The position numbers and the translations under genes are program-made. From Candidatus Krumholzibacteriia bacterium (GTDB lineage Bacteria; Krumholzibacteriota; Krumholzibacteriia; G020349025): 64,000 nt of DNA. Where the stretch lies: NCBI GenBank assembly GCA_035649275.1, contig DASRJW010000141.1:1-64000 (forward strand), given 5' to 3'. Positions 25,697 to 34,945 of the stretch are shown in pieces (within the stretch, counting starts at the first letter, position 1; every line of letters starts with the position of its first letter). The notes beneath the pieces are model-generated. The model made no database searches. It worked only from the letters and a program-made list of their open reading frames with translations, and was not told where the DNA came from.

Positions 25697-27541
25697 TCAA
25701 CTCGGCGGATAGATGCGCAGGCGCTCGCCGACTCGGATGCGAGTGGAGCGCTTGCTGTTCCAGTGCATCAGCTGGCGCACGCTCACCCGGTGCCGGGCGG
25801 AGATGATGGAGAGCGTGTCACCCCGCTGCACCACGTAGGTGACGGAGTCGCGGCTACTGCTATGGTCCCTGGCCGGGGCCGGGGCAGTGCCGTACAGGGT
25901 CAGGCGTTCGCCGCGGTAAATCCGCGTCGAGGACTTGCCGTTCCACTCCTTGAGCTGGCTCACCGTGACGCCGTGACGCCGGGCGATGCGCATCAAGGTG
26001 TCGCCGCGGCGGACGACATAAACGCTCTGCTCCTCGGTGTTGGCCTTGGCGACGTTCTCGATGGACTGCTGCGCCAGCGTGCCCGCCGACTCGCTGACCA
26101 CGGGGATGAGCAGGTAGTTGCCCGGACGCAGCGTGCTGCTGCGCATGTTGTTGGCCTGCCGGATGGCGTCGCCGCTGGTCCCGTACTCCCGGGCCAGCCC
26201 CGCCAGCGTTTCACCGCGGCCGACGCGATGCCGGCGCCAGCGCACCCGCTCCTCCTCGGGAACGGCAGCGAGCTTCTCCGTCACGTCGTCGCCCATGCCC
26301 TTGGGCACCTTGATCCAGTAAGACTCGCCAGGTGGCGTCGCCCAGCGCTTCAGGTGCGGGTTGAGCTCCGCCAGGGTATCGAAGTCGGTCCCCGCCAGGT
26401 TCGCCACCAGGTGCAGATCGGTGGCATCCTCCACCGGAACCACGTCGTAGCGCAGCGGCGGTGAGTTGGGCACGTCGAAGCCGTACGCCCCGGGGTCCTT
26501 GCCGATCCGCAACGCCGCCATGAACTTCGGCACGTAATTGCGGGTCTGCCGCGGCAGGCTGGAGAGCTTCCAGTAATCCTGCGTGCCGTGGCGGCGCGTG
26601 GCCCGCTCCACCCGGCGGATGCCGCAGTTGTACGCCGCGAGCGCCAGGGGCCAGGAGTGCAGGGACTCGTACAGATCGGAAAGATGGCTGGCGGCAGCGC
26701 GGGTCGCCTTGTCCAGGTCGCGCCGCTCGTCCACCCACCAGTCGATCTTCAAGCCATAGAGACGCCCGGTGCTGGAGATGAACTGCCAGGGGCCGACCGC
26801 GTTGGCGTAGGAACGCGCCTTCATCGACAGACCGCTCTCGATCATCGCCAGATAGAGCAGGTCGCGTGGCACGTCGTGCTCGTCCAGGACGTCGTAGATG
26901 AATTCCTCGTACAAGGGCCGCCGCGACAGCCAGAGCTCCATGTAGTGCCGGCCGTCGCCGGTGAAGTAACGCACCCAGCGATCGATGAGCGGATGCTCGG
27001 CGAGCGCCAGATCGTGGCGGGGACCGCTCGGTGTCTTCCTCTCCGCCTTGGCGTGCAGTGCAGCGAGGGCTGCGCTGTCGGCAGCAACGTCCTGCTCGGT
27101 CTCCGGCTCGGGTGCCTCTACTTCCGGCACGTAGGCGACGGAGCGCTGGTACTCGCGCATCTCCTTCACCAGGCCCTGCAATCCTTCCAGACGCCCGGCC
27201 ATGCTCTCGACGTAGAGTGATCCTGGCGGACCGATCTCGCGCTTCGCCCGCTCGACGTCGTTCTCGAGAAGGGCCAATGCCTCTTCGGCGCCGGGGAGGT
27301 CGTCCTCGCGCAGCGCTTGCAGCGTCTTGCGGTAGGACCGATCCAGGTCCTTGAGTTCGGGATAGAGTACCTCGAGGTCGGTGCTGGTCTGCGCCGCCTC
27401 GGGCAGAAGGGTGGAGGCGACCTTGTCCACGTCGGGCGGCGCCACCGTGGTCACTTCTTTGGGTGCGGGCACCATGGCGGGTTCGCGTGCCGGGGCCCCA
27501 CAGCCGAAGAGCGCGAGGGTCGAGAAGACCCCTAAGGCCAT
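25697..27541 (-). CDS. MltD-type membrane-bound lytic transglycosylase with LysM repeats
   Basis: A 614-residue lipoprotein starting at ATG 27541-27539, the first Met that leaves a good signal: ALGVFSTLALFGCGAP with the lipidated Cys in LFGC. A helical, acidic region (about 30-200) precedes the SLT domain, with catalytic E235 in MIESGLSMKARSYANAVGPWQFI and LALAAYNCGIRRVERA. Three LysM domains follow (RGETLAGLAREYG, RGDTLMRIARRHG, RGDTLSIISARHR), which bind peptidoglycan. The enzyme cleaves the glycan strand to 1,6-anhydro-muropeptides from the periplasmic face of the outer or inner membrane. It is divergent from the diguanylate cyclase gene. Confidence 0.92.
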   Translation of the reverse strand: MALGVFSTLALFGCGAPAREPAMVPAPKEVTTVAPPDVDKVASTLLPEAAQTSTDLEVLYPELKDLDRSYRKTLQALREDDLPGAEEALALLENDVERAKREIGPPGSLYVESMAGRLEGLQGLVKEMREYQRSVAYVPEVEAPEPETEQDVAADSAALAALHAKAERKTPSGPRHDLALAEHPLIDRWVRYFTGDGRHYMELWLSRRPLYEEFIYDVLDEHDVPRDLLYLAMIESGLSMKARSYANAVGPWQFISSTGRLYGLKIDWWVDERRDLDKATRAAASHLSDLYESLHSWPLALAAYNCGIRRVERATRRHGTQDYWKLSSLPRQTRNYVPKFMAALRIGKDPGAYGFDVPNSPPLRYDVVPVEDATDLHLVANLAGTDFDTLAELNPHLKRWATPPGESYWIKVPKGMGDDVTEKLAAVPEEERVRWRRHRVGRGETLAGLAREYGTSGDAIRQANNMRSSTLRPGNYLLIPVVSESAGTLAQQSIENVAKANTEEQSVYVVRRGDTLMRIARRHGVTVSQLKEWNGKSSTRIYRGERLTLYGTAPAPARDHSSSRDSVTYVVQRGDTLSIISARHRVSVRQLMHWNSKRSTRIRVGERLRIYPPS

Positions 27542-27626
27542 AGCACGGCCCCCCAGCCCACCCCACGCGGAGCGGGCCGGGGAGGCGCTGGAGGCGCCGC
27601 GGCCGCCAGCCTGCACGGGCACGCAA

Positions 27627-27655
27627 TTGGCTTTGCCAGGCGAGGTTGCTAGAAT
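27627..27655 (+). promoter_or_regulatory. Promoter of the diguanylate cyclase-comEC unit
   Basis: TTGGCT (27627-27632), 17 bases, then TAGAAT (27650-27655). The start near 27662 is about 87 bases before the ATG at 27749. The divergent mltD-type gene starts only 86 bases to the left. Confidence 0.55.
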
Positions 27656-27748
27656 CACTTCGAAGATTGGTGAAGGCCGGCTGTACGCACGCACCTCACG
27701 ACCACCCTTTCCTTTGCGACAGCCGCTGCCCGCGCGCCAGGGAGTGCG

Positions 27749-29272
27749 ATGCCTGCGAGGATCCCTGCCTTGACGATGCTGCGCCGACGCGATCCAGAGT
27801 TTCTCGTCGAGCGTTTGCTACCCCGTCACCTTTTGACCGCAACCTGCAACGCGGCGCTGGATACGTCGCTCCGCCGCGGCGATCGGGCTCAGGTGTACGC
27901 GGCTTGCGTGGATGCGCTCCTCGATCTCTCCCGCCAGGGCCTCTACGTGGAGCGGCCCTCGGCGGACCAGGGGACGCGCGTTTTTGCCTCCACCACCACA
28001 GGGGATCGGATCCACCTCACACGTCACCCGCGGGCGGAGCAGCAAGCTTCGCGCCCGACCTCTAAGACTCTAGCGCAAGACCCCTCGGGTCCCCAACCGA
28101 TCGTTGAGGAGAAAAAGGCGGGGCCCGGAGCCATGGTCCACGACGAGGACGTCCCGGGAAGCGCCGCACAGCAGCCCGAAGCGGCCGAATCGCTCGCCAT
28201 CGAGGATTTATTGGCCCCTGAGAGCGAAGCGGGCCGCCCGTCCACACCCTCTGCTTCCCTCGCGCCGCAAGGGGCACCGCTGCAGGATGCGATGGCTCCA
28301 ACCCGCACCGAAGCCGACACCTTGGCCCGCCTCGAGGGGATCCTTGGCCTCGCCGGCATCGAGGCCCGCCTCACCAGCCTGGCCGAAAGGCTCCGGCACC
28401 TGCTCACGCGCATCGAGGGGCTCTTTCCGGGTGCACAGGTGGCCATTCTGCACCTGGAGGGAGCGACGACGGAGGAGCTCGGGAACGGTCCCGTGCGCCT
28501 TCTCACCCGGAACGAAGTGGAAAACACCCCACATTACGAGGCGGCGCTCCGGCGAGGAGACCTGCAATTCGCCACCACGGCCCCCGCTGGGGAGGACCCG
28601 GCACAGGGCACTCTCGCCGCCGTGGCGCCACTCCGGGTGGGGGAGACCGCCTGGGGACTCCTCGAGATTCTGTGGCCCCGCGGCCGCTGGCAGACGACGC
28701 GGCAAGCGGCACCGCTCCTCCAGCACGTGGCGCGTCTCGCCGAGCTCGCCATCCAGAATCAGCAAACCTTGGAGAAGCTCGTCTTCGTCGATCCGTTGAC
28801 CGGCGTGTACAACCGCGTCTTCTACGACCGGCAGCTGAGCCTGGAAATGGAGCGGGCGCACCGCACCAGCGGCAAGTTCGGTCTCCTCGTCATGGATGTG
28901 GACGACTTCAAGAGCGTCAACGACCGGCACGGCCACCGGGCCGGAGATCAAGTGCTCGCCGCCGTGGCGCAAGAAGTGCGGGAGCGCATGCGCAAGATCG
29001 ATCTCCTCTTCCGCTACGGCGGCGAGGAGTTCGTTCTCCTCCTGCCCGGGGCGGACGGGGAAGAAACGCGGCGGACTGCGGAGCGCCTGCGCGCCGTGGT
29101 CAGCGAGCGCCGCTTCGAGGCGGAGGGCGCCCCGGCGCCGCTGCGTGTCACCGTGAGCTTGGGTGGCGCCATCTATCCTGACGACGCGCGCACCGCGACC
29201 GGCCTCTTCCGCCATGCCGACAACGCGCTCTACCGAGCGAAGGAGCAAGGGAAGAACCGCGTCGCCTTTTGA
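27749..29272 (+). CDS. Diguanylate cyclase with GAF-like domain
   Basis: A 507-residue protein from ATG 27749 (AGGGAG 5 bases upstream). Residues 1-160 are an uncharacterised N-terminus with a long low-complexity stretch. A GAF-like domain lies at about 185-340. The GGDEF domain (about 345-505) has DPLTGVYNRVFYDRQLS, MDVDDFKSVNDRHGH and the active-site RYGGEEFVLLLPG. GGEEF is an active variant, so synthesis of c-di-GMP from two GTP is expected. No RxxD inhibitory site precedes it. Its product could be read by the PilZ protein at 11591. It overlaps comEC by 4 bases, linking c-di-GMP to a competence gene. Confidence 0.92.
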   Translation: MPARIPALTMLRRRDPEFLVERLLPRHLLTATCNAALDTSLRRGDRAQVYAACVDALLDLSRQGLYVERPSADQGTRVFASTTTGDRIHLTRHPRAEQQASRPTSKTLAQDPSGPQPIVEEKKAGPGAMVHDEDVPGSAAQQPEAAESLAIEDLLAPESEAGRPSTPSASLAPQGAPLQDAMAPTRTEADTLARLEGILGLAGIEARLTSLAERLRHLLTRIEGLFPGAQVAILHLEGATTEELGNGPVRLLTRNEVENTPHYEAALRRGDLQFATTAPAGEDPAQGTLAAVAPLRVGETAWGLLEILWPRGRWQTTRQAAPLLQHVARLAELAIQNQQTLEKLVFVDPLTGVYNRVFYDRQLSLEMERAHRTSGKFGLLVMDVDDFKSVNDRHGHRAGDQVLAAVAQEVRERMRKIDLLFRYGGEEFVLLLPGADGEETRRTAERLRAVVSERRFEAEGAPAPLRVTVSLGGAIYPDDARTATGLFRHADNALYRAKEQGKNRVAF

Positions 29273-31722
29273 TCTTGGCCGGGCGCCGCGTCGCCTTCCG
29301 GCGCGGTCGCGTCCCCGCGGATCCCCCCCCGAAACCTCCGCCAAGAATGTGGTTCCGCCTCGTCGCAGCGTACGCGGCCGGGGCTCTGGCGCTCCCGCCC
29401 GCCGCCGCGTGGCAACTCGTGGCCGCGGCGCTCCTGGTGCTGGCTGCCCTCTCGAGCAGGCGCGGCCGCCGCTTGCGCCTCGCCTGCGGTTGGATTCCTG
29501 CCTGCGTCCTGGCCGTTGGTTTCGGCTTCCTCGTCCGGCACGGGGAGGGGCGCGCTGCTGCGAGCCAGACCGAAGACGTCGTCGCCGAGGGCTGGATCGC
29601 CAGCCGTCCCGAACCGGGCCGCCGCGGCGCGAGCGCCTGGTTCGTGCTCGAGCGGGTGCACGGTTCCCCAGCGACAGGCGCAGCGCACTTCCGTAGCGGA
29701 GAGCGCGTGCAGCTCCGCTCGCGTTCAGCTCTCCCCGGCTTCGGCCGCAGGCTCCGTGTGCAGGGCCCTCTGCGACCGGGCCGGGGGCCGCGGAATTTCC
29801 ATGCTTTCGACGAACGCCATTTCCTGGCGGCGCACGCAGCAGCTGCCGTGCTCGAGGCGAAGCGCATCGTCGTGCTCCCGGGCCACGGAGGACGAGCCTG
29901 GCAACGCGACCTGGTGGAACCGGTGCGCACCACACTCGCAACAGAACTCGCCTCCACGCTCGCCCGGGACGAGGCCAGCATCCTTACCGCGCTCGTGCTC
30001 GGCATCGACGATTCCATCGACCCAGCGGTGCAGGAGACCTGGCGCGGTCTCGGCATGACCCACGTGCTCGCCGTGAGCGGGATGCACGTGAGCCTCGTCG
30101 CCACCGCGCTCCTCGCCATCACCGGCACGCCCCGCCGGCGACGGGGACTGTGTGCCCTGCTCGGGGGACTCGCTCTCTACACCGCCCTCGCGGGTCTCGC
30201 GCCTTCGGTCCTCCGCGCTGCGGTCATGGCGGCCTGGGCGGCTGTGGCGCTCCATCTCGGGCGTCCGGTGCACGGCATCGGGGCTCTCGGTCTCGCCAGC
30301 GTGACGCTTCTCGCTTCCGTCCCGGCGCTCCGCCACGACCTCGGTTTTCAACTCTCCTGCGCCGCCACCCTCGGCATCCTCGTCTGGGCGGCGCCGCTGC
30401 AAGCCCTCGGGCGTCGCCTCGCCGCCCGGCGCGGCGGCAAGGTGGCCGCTTTCTGCCTCACTAGCATCGGTCTCGGTCTCGCCGCCCAACTGGCGACGCT
30501 GCCCATCGTCTACGCCCGCTTCGGCTACCTGTCGCGGGCTGCACCTCTCGCCGACTTGGCCCTCGTCCCGCTCGCCAACGCTGCTCTCGTCCTCGGCCTC
30601 GCCGGAGCGCCGCTCGCCCTCGTGGCACCGAGCTTGGCGCGACCGCTCTGGCTTCTCGCCGGTGCCTTGCTGCATGTCACGTTGGCGCTCGCCGACGTGG
30701 TCATGCGGGCCGGCGATCCGCGTTGGTTCCTGCCCACGCAACCCGTCGCGCTCGTTCTCGCCACGCTCGCAACCATCGCCACCTTGGCCGCCGGTGTGCA
30801 GGTGGGGAAGGGCCGCTGGCGCGCCGGCGTGTTCTCCCAGAGCGGTGCGGCCTTCGCCTTCGCTGCCCTCGCCTTCGTTTCCGCACGACCCCCTGCACCC
30901 GCCTGGCGACTCGAAGCCCTCGACGTCGGTCAAGGCGACGCCTTGCTCTTGAGCCTCGGGAAGGACGCCTGGCTCGTGGATGCAGGGGACGCGCGTCCCG
31001 TCGACCAGGGTGAGCGCGTGATCCTGCCGCACCTGCGCCGGCTCGGCCTTCGCCGCTTGCGCGGCCTGTTCCTCACCCATCCGCACCGGGATCACTGCGG
31101 CGGCGCCGCGAGCGTCCTCGCAGGGTTCCCCGTCGACACGCTGTACCTGGCGCAGGCGTCCGCGGAGGACCCGACTTATGCGCCACTTCGCGCCCACGGC
31201 ACACCGGTGCGGCTGCTGCACGCGGGCTCCCACATCACCCTCGGCCCCCGTTACGAGGCGCAGGTGTTGTGGCCGCCGGCGGTGGATTCCCTGCGCTCCG
31301 GCGCCAACGGGCAATCGCTCGTTCTCTGGGCGCGCGGGGCCGCATTGCCCCAGCTCCTCGCCATGGGCGACCTCGAAGCCGACGGCGAGGCGCTGCTCCT
31401 CCAGCGTGCGGCTCCGGCTCTCACCGGCGAGGCGGCTGATTTCCTGGTGCTGAAGGCTGGGCACCACGGGAGTCGCACCAGCTCGACGCCGGCGTTCCTC
31501 GAGGCGATCGATGCCGAGGTGGCGTTGGTGAGCGTGGGGGAGAGCAACCGCTACGGTCATCCTGCAACGGCCACACTCGCAGCCCTGGAAGCGCGGGACT
31601 GCCGCGTGCTGCGCACCGATCGTGGTGGCGCCATCCGGCTCCTGTTGCGCGGGAAAACGCTCTGGCTCGAACGACCGGACGCGCGCCCGGCTGCGATTGA
31701 CGCCTCCGCGAGTGCACCCTAG
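29269..31722 (+). CDS. comEC: ComEC/Rec2 DNA-uptake channel protein
   Basis: An 817-residue polytopic membrane protein. The start is uncertain: TTG 29269 overlaps the cyclase stop, while ATG 29347 is nearer the first membrane segment (MWFRLVAAYAAGALAL). A DUF4131 OB-like part is followed by the Competence domain, with many hydrophobic helices and LGMTHVLAVSGMHVSLVATALL, typical of ComEC. The C-terminal third is a metallo-beta-lactamase fold with LTHPHRDHCGG (about 602-612) and LVLKAGHHGSRTSST. ComEC forms the channel that takes single-stranded DNA across the inner membrane during transformation. Its TAG stop is also the start of the purN -10 element. Confidence 0.93.
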   Translation: MILAGRRVAFRRGRVPADPPPKPPPRMWFRLVAAYAAGALALPPAAAWQLVAAALLVLAALSSRRGRRLRLACGWIPACVLAVGFGFLVRHGEGRAAASQTEDVVAEGWIASRPEPGRRGASAWFVLERVHGSPATGAAHFRSGERVQLRSRSALPGFGRRLRVQGPLRPGRGPRNFHAFDERHFLAAHAAAAVLEAKRIVVLPGHGGRAWQRDLVEPVRTTLATELASTLARDEASILTALVLGIDDSIDPAVQETWRGLGMTHVLAVSGMHVSLVATALLAITGTPRRRRGLCALLGGLALYTALAGLAPSVLRAAVMAAWAAVALHLGRPVHGIGALGLASVTLLASVPALRHDLGFQLSCAATLGILVWAAPLQALGRRLAARRGGKVAAFCLTSIGLGLAAQLATLPIVYARFGYLSRAAPLADLALVPLANAALVLGLAGAPLALVAPSLARPLWLLAGALLHVTLALADVVMRAGDPRWFLPTQPVALVLATLATIATLAAGVQVGKGRWRAGVFSQSGAAFAFAALAFVSARPPAPAWRLEALDVGQGDALLLSLGKDAWLVDAGDARPVDQGERVILPHLRRLGLRRLRGLFLTHPHRDHCGGAASVLAGFPVDTLYLAQASAEDPTYAPLRAHGTPVRLLHAGSHITLGPRYEAQVLWPPAVDSLRSGANGQSLVLWARGAALPQLLAMGDLEADGEALLLQRAAPALTGEAADFLVLKAGHHGSRTSSTPAFLEAIDAEVALVSVGESNRYGHPATATLAALEARDCRVLRTDRGGAIRLLLRGKTLWLERPDARPAAIDASASAP

Positions 31723-31725
31723 AAT
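31697..31725 (+). promoter_or_regulatory. Promoter of the purN-purC-purH unit
   Basis: TTGACG (31697-31702), 17 bases, then TAGAAT (31720-31725). The TAG of the -10 is also the comEC stop codon. The start near 31732 leaves a leader of about 58 bases; I see no purine-riboswitch structure in it. Confidence 0.65.
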
Positions 31726-31789
31726 CCGGCCTCGTCAAGCCCGTCGCGTCGCGCCGCTTTTTTCTTTCCCCGACGGCGCAGGAGGACCC

Positions 31790-32452
31790 GTGGAGCGCGA
31801 GGTCCGGGTCGGCGTTCTGGCGTCCGGCCGCGGTTCGAATCTCGAAGCGTTGTGGCGTGCCGAGCAAGCCGGCACGCTCGGAGCGCGTCTCGTCGCCGTC
31901 GCGAGCGACCACCGCACCGCGCCGGCGCTGCAGCTGGCGGCGCGCTTCGGGCTCCCCGCCCTCGCCGTCGATGCCGGGCCGCGTCGCGGTCGCATGACGG
32001 CGGTAGCCGAGGCGGAGATCGTCGCCTTCCTGCGCGCGCAGCGTGTCGATCTCGTCTGCCTCGCAGGCTTCATGCGGCTGCTCGGGACACCGCTCCTCGA
32101 AGCCTACCCGGGCGCCATCCTCAACATCCATCCGTCGCTGTTGCCGAGCTTCCCGGGCCTCGAAGCGCAGGCTCGAGCGCTGGAGCATGGCGTCAAGGTG
32201 GCGGGGTGCAGCGTGCACTTCGTCGACGCCGGTGTCGATACGGGTCCCATCGTGGCGCAGGCCACCGTGCCGGTGCACGAAGACGACACGCCGGAAACGC
32301 TGGCGGCCCGCATCCTGGAGCAAGAGCATCGTCTCTATCCGTACGCCGTCCGCCTGTGGGCCGAAGGCCGTCTGCAGGTGCGGGACCGGCGCGTGTTCAT
32401 CCGCGAGCCGAGCCTCGGTAGCAGCGGCCGCAGCCGGGAGGAACGATCCTGA
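31790..32452 (+). CDS. purN: Phosphoribosylglycinamide formyltransferase (GART)
   Basis: A 220-residue enzyme starting at GTG 31790 (GGAGGA just upstream). It has VGVLASGRGSNLEAL, LAGFMRLLGTPLL, the catalytic NIHPSLLPSFPG (Asn/His) and HFVDAGVDTGPIVAQA with the catalytic Asp. It transfers the formyl group of 10-formyl-THF to GAR, the third step of purine synthesis. The stop overlaps a possible CTG start of purC, so translation of purN-purC-purH may be coupled. Length and motifs fit the family; the C-terminal 15 residues are polar. Confidence 0.95.
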   Translation: MEREVRVGVLASGRGSNLEALWRAEQAGTLGARLVAVASDHRTAPALQLAARFGLPALAVDAGPRRGRMTAVAEAEIVAFLRAQRVDLVCLAGFMRLLGTPLLEAYPGAILNIHPSLLPSFPGLEAQARALEHGVKVAGCSVHFVDAGVDTGPIVAQATVPVHEDDTPETLAARILEQEHRLYPYAVRLWAEGRLQVRDRRVFIREPSLGSSGRSREERS

Positions 32453-32460
32453 AAGCCCTG

Positions 32461-33357
32461 ATGAGCACCCGCGACCTCGGCTTGCGGCCCACGTCCGCGG
32501 GCAAGGTGCGCGACCTCTTCGATCTCGGCGACCGCTTGCTGCTCGTCGCCTCGGACCGCATCTCCGCCTACGACGTCGTCTTCGACGACCCCATCCCGGG
32601 CAAGGGCATGCTCCTCACCCAGATGAGCCTGGCCTGGTTCGATCTGTTGCGGGACGTGCGCGAGAACCACCTGCTGACGGCGGACGTGTCCGAGTTCCCC
32701 GCGCCGTTCTGCGACCACGAGGAACTGGCCGGGCGCAGCATGCTGGTGCGCAAGGCGCGCCGTGTCGACGCGGAGTGCATCGTGCGCGGCTATCTCGCCG
32801 GCAGCGGCTGGCGCGACTACCAGGAGAGCGGCCGCATCTGTGGACTTTCCCTGCCCCAGGGACTGAGGGAATCCGAGCGTCTCCCCAAACCTCTGTTCAC
32901 GCCTTCCACGAAGGCGGAGAGCGGCCACGATCGCAACATCGACCATGCCGAGCTGGAAGGCCTGGTGGGGAAGGAGACGGCGGCGGCGCTCGAGCGCGCC
33001 TCGATCGAGATCTACCAGCGCGCTGCCGACTATGCCCGAGAGCGCGGCATCCTGCTGGCGGACACGAAGTTCGAGTTCGGCTACGTGGAGGGACGACTCA
33101 TTCTCATCGACGAGGCCTTGTCGCCCGATTCGTCGCGCTTCTGGCCGGCCGAAGATTACGCCGTGGGCCGCGCGCAACAGAGCTTCGACAAGCAGTTCCT
33201 GCGCGACTGGCTGGATGCGAGCGGTTGGGACCACTCGCCGCCGCCGCCGCGGCTGCCGGCGGCCATCGTGCAGCGGACCCAGGAGCGTTACGTCGAGGCT
33301 TTGCGCCGGCTCTTCCCTCGAGTGCTGGCGTCGCTGCCGGCGGCGGTGGCGCCATGA
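32461..33357 (+). CDS. purC: SAICAR synthase
   Basis: A 298-residue enzyme, the longer type of about 300 residues. Motifs: AGKVRDLFDLGDRLLLVASD, SAYDVVFDDPIPGKG, AECIVRGYLAGSGW, DTKFEFGYVEG and LIDEALSPDSSRFW. It joins CAIR and aspartate, using ATP, to give SAICAR. ATG 32461 is 20 bases after GGGAGGAA, so CTG 32449, 8 bases after that site and overlapping the purN stop, is a possible alternative start. The gene overlaps purH by 4 bases. The order purN-purC-purH groups three steps of the purine pathway. Confidence 0.95.
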   Translation: MSTRDLGLRPTSAGKVRDLFDLGDRLLLVASDRISAYDVVFDDPIPGKGMLLTQMSLAWFDLLRDVRENHLLTADVSEFPAPFCDHEELAGRSMLVRKARRVDAECIVRGYLAGSGWRDYQESGRICGLSLPQGLRESERLPKPLFTPSTKAESGHDRNIDHAELEGLVGKETAAALERASIEIYQRAADYARERGILLADTKFEFGYVEGRLILIDEALSPDSSRFWPAEDYAVGRAQQSFDKQFLRDWLDASGWDHSPPPPRLPAAIVQRTQERYVEALRRLFPRVLASLPAAVAP

Positions 33358-34892
33358 GCGCCTTCCGCATCCGGCGTGCCGTCCTCTCGGTCACCGACAA
33401 GAGCGGACTCGTGGAGCTGGCGCGCGCCCTCGTGGGCCGGGACGTGCAGCTCTTCGCCTCGGGAGGGACGGCGCAGCATCTGCAAAACGCCGGTGTGGAG
33501 ACGACGGGCGTCGAGGAGCTGACCCACTTTCCGGAGATGCTCGACGGCCGGGTGAAGACGCTGCACCCCGGCATCTTGGCGGGAGTGCTCGCCGACAAGC
33601 AGAACCCGGCGCACCGCCAGGATCTCGAGAAGAACGGGCTCGTCCCGGTGGACTTGGTGGTGGTCAACTTCTACGCTTTCGAGGCCGCCGCCAAGAGCGA
33701 AGCGCTGCCCATCGAGGCCATCGACATCGGCGGACCGACCCTGGTGCGGGCCGCCGCCAAAAACTTCGCCAGCGTCGCCGTTCTCACCTCGCCGCTGGAC
33801 TATCCGGACTTCCTCGCCGCCTTCGCCCGGGACGCGGTGGACCTGGACTTCCGGCGCGGGCTGGCCACGCGCGCCTTCGCTCGCGTCGCCGACTACGATC
33901 GAGCCATCGCGACGCACTTCCTTGCCGGCAGCGGACCGGCCGCACCGGAGCTGCAAGGTCGCCGGTACGCACCGGGGGAGGCACTGCGCTATGGGGAGAA
34001 TCCGCACCAGCAGGCCAAGCTCTGGCTCGAGCAACCGCCTTGGGGATTGGGTGCGGCCAAGCAGCGTGGCGGGGATGCGCTCTCCTACAACAACTATATG
34101 GATGCCGATGGGGCACTCGACTTGGTCTTCGACCTGGGCGAGCGGCCGGCATGCGCCATCGTGAAGCACAACACTCCTTGTGGTGCCGCCCAGGGGGCGA
34201 CGGCGAGCGCCGCCTTCACCGCCGCGCTGGAGTGCGACCCGGTGTCGGCCTTCGGCGGCGTGGTGGGCTTCAACACCAGCGTCGACGCGGAGACGGCGTC
34301 GGCGCTGGCGAGCCACTTTTTCGAGGTGGTGTGCGCCCCCAGCTTCGCGCCCGTGGCACTGGAGATCCTGCAGGCGAAGAAGCGCTTGCGCCTCCTCGCG
34401 GTGCGGCGCGAACCCTGGAATCTGGGGCCGCTGGTGGCGCGGGAGCTCCATGGGGCCTTGCTGGTGCAGGACCGCGACCACGGCTTCGACGAGCTGGGGG
34501 AGATGGAGGTCGCGACGCGGGCGCAACCGACGCCCTCGGAGCGCGAGGACGCCACCTTTCTCTGGATCGTGGCGAAGCACGTGCGCTCCAACGCCATCGT
34601 CGTCGGCCGCGAGCGCCGCACCCTCGGCATCGGCGCCGGCCAGATGAGCCGCGTGGACAGCTGCGATCTCGCAGTGAGCAAGGCGCGGCACGCGGGGCAC
34701 GACCTGAGCGGGAGCATCGCCGCTTCCGACGCCTTCTTCCCGTTCCCCGACGGTGTCGAGCGCCTGGCCGAAGCGGGTGTCCGGGTCATCGTGCAGCCCG
34801 GCGGTTCGAAGCGCGATGCCGAGGTCCTCTCGGTCGCCGACCGCCTGGGGATCTGCATGCTCCTCGCGCGCCGCCGGCACTTCCGGCACTGA
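33354..34892 (+). CDS. purH: AICAR transformylase/IMP cyclohydrolase
   Basis: A 512-residue bifunctional enzyme with ATGA overlap on purC. The N-terminal IMP-cyclohydrolase domain (1-195) has RRAVLSVTDKSGLVELARAL, FASGGTAQHL, GRVKTLHPGILAG and DIGGPTLVRAAAKN. The C-terminal AICAR-transformylase domain has RYGENPHQQAKLW, IVKHNTPCGAA with the catalytic Lys-His, SAFGGVVGFN and the final GGSKRDAEVLSVADRLG. Together they turn AICAR into IMP. guaA, which takes the IMP branch on to GMP, follows 53 bases later. Confidence 0.96.
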   Translation: MSAFRIRRAVLSVTDKSGLVELARALVGRDVQLFASGGTAQHLQNAGVETTGVEELTHFPEMLDGRVKTLHPGILAGVLADKQNPAHRQDLEKNGLVPVDLVVVNFYAFEAAAKSEALPIEAIDIGGPTLVRAAAKNFASVAVLTSPLDYPDFLAAFARDAVDLDFRRGLATRAFARVADYDRAIATHFLAGSGPAAPELQGRRYAPGEALRYGENPHQQAKLWLEQPPWGLGAAKQRGGDALSYNNYMDADGALDLVFDLGERPACAIVKHNTPCGAAQGATASAAFTAALECDPVSAFGGVVGFNTSVDAETASALASHFFEVVCAPSFAPVALEILQAKKRLRLLAVRREPWNLGPLVARELHGALLVQDRDHGFDELGEMEVATRAQPTPSEREDATFLWIVAKHVRSNAIVVGRERRTLGIGAGQMSRVDSCDLAVSKARHAGHDLSGSIAASDAFFPFPDGVERLAEAGVRVIVQPGGSKRDAEVLSVADRLGICMLLARRRHFRH

Positions 34893-34945
34893 GCCCACGA
34901 GTCTCTGCGCGCCCGCGGAAGGATGGCGCCTAAGTAGGCACTCCC

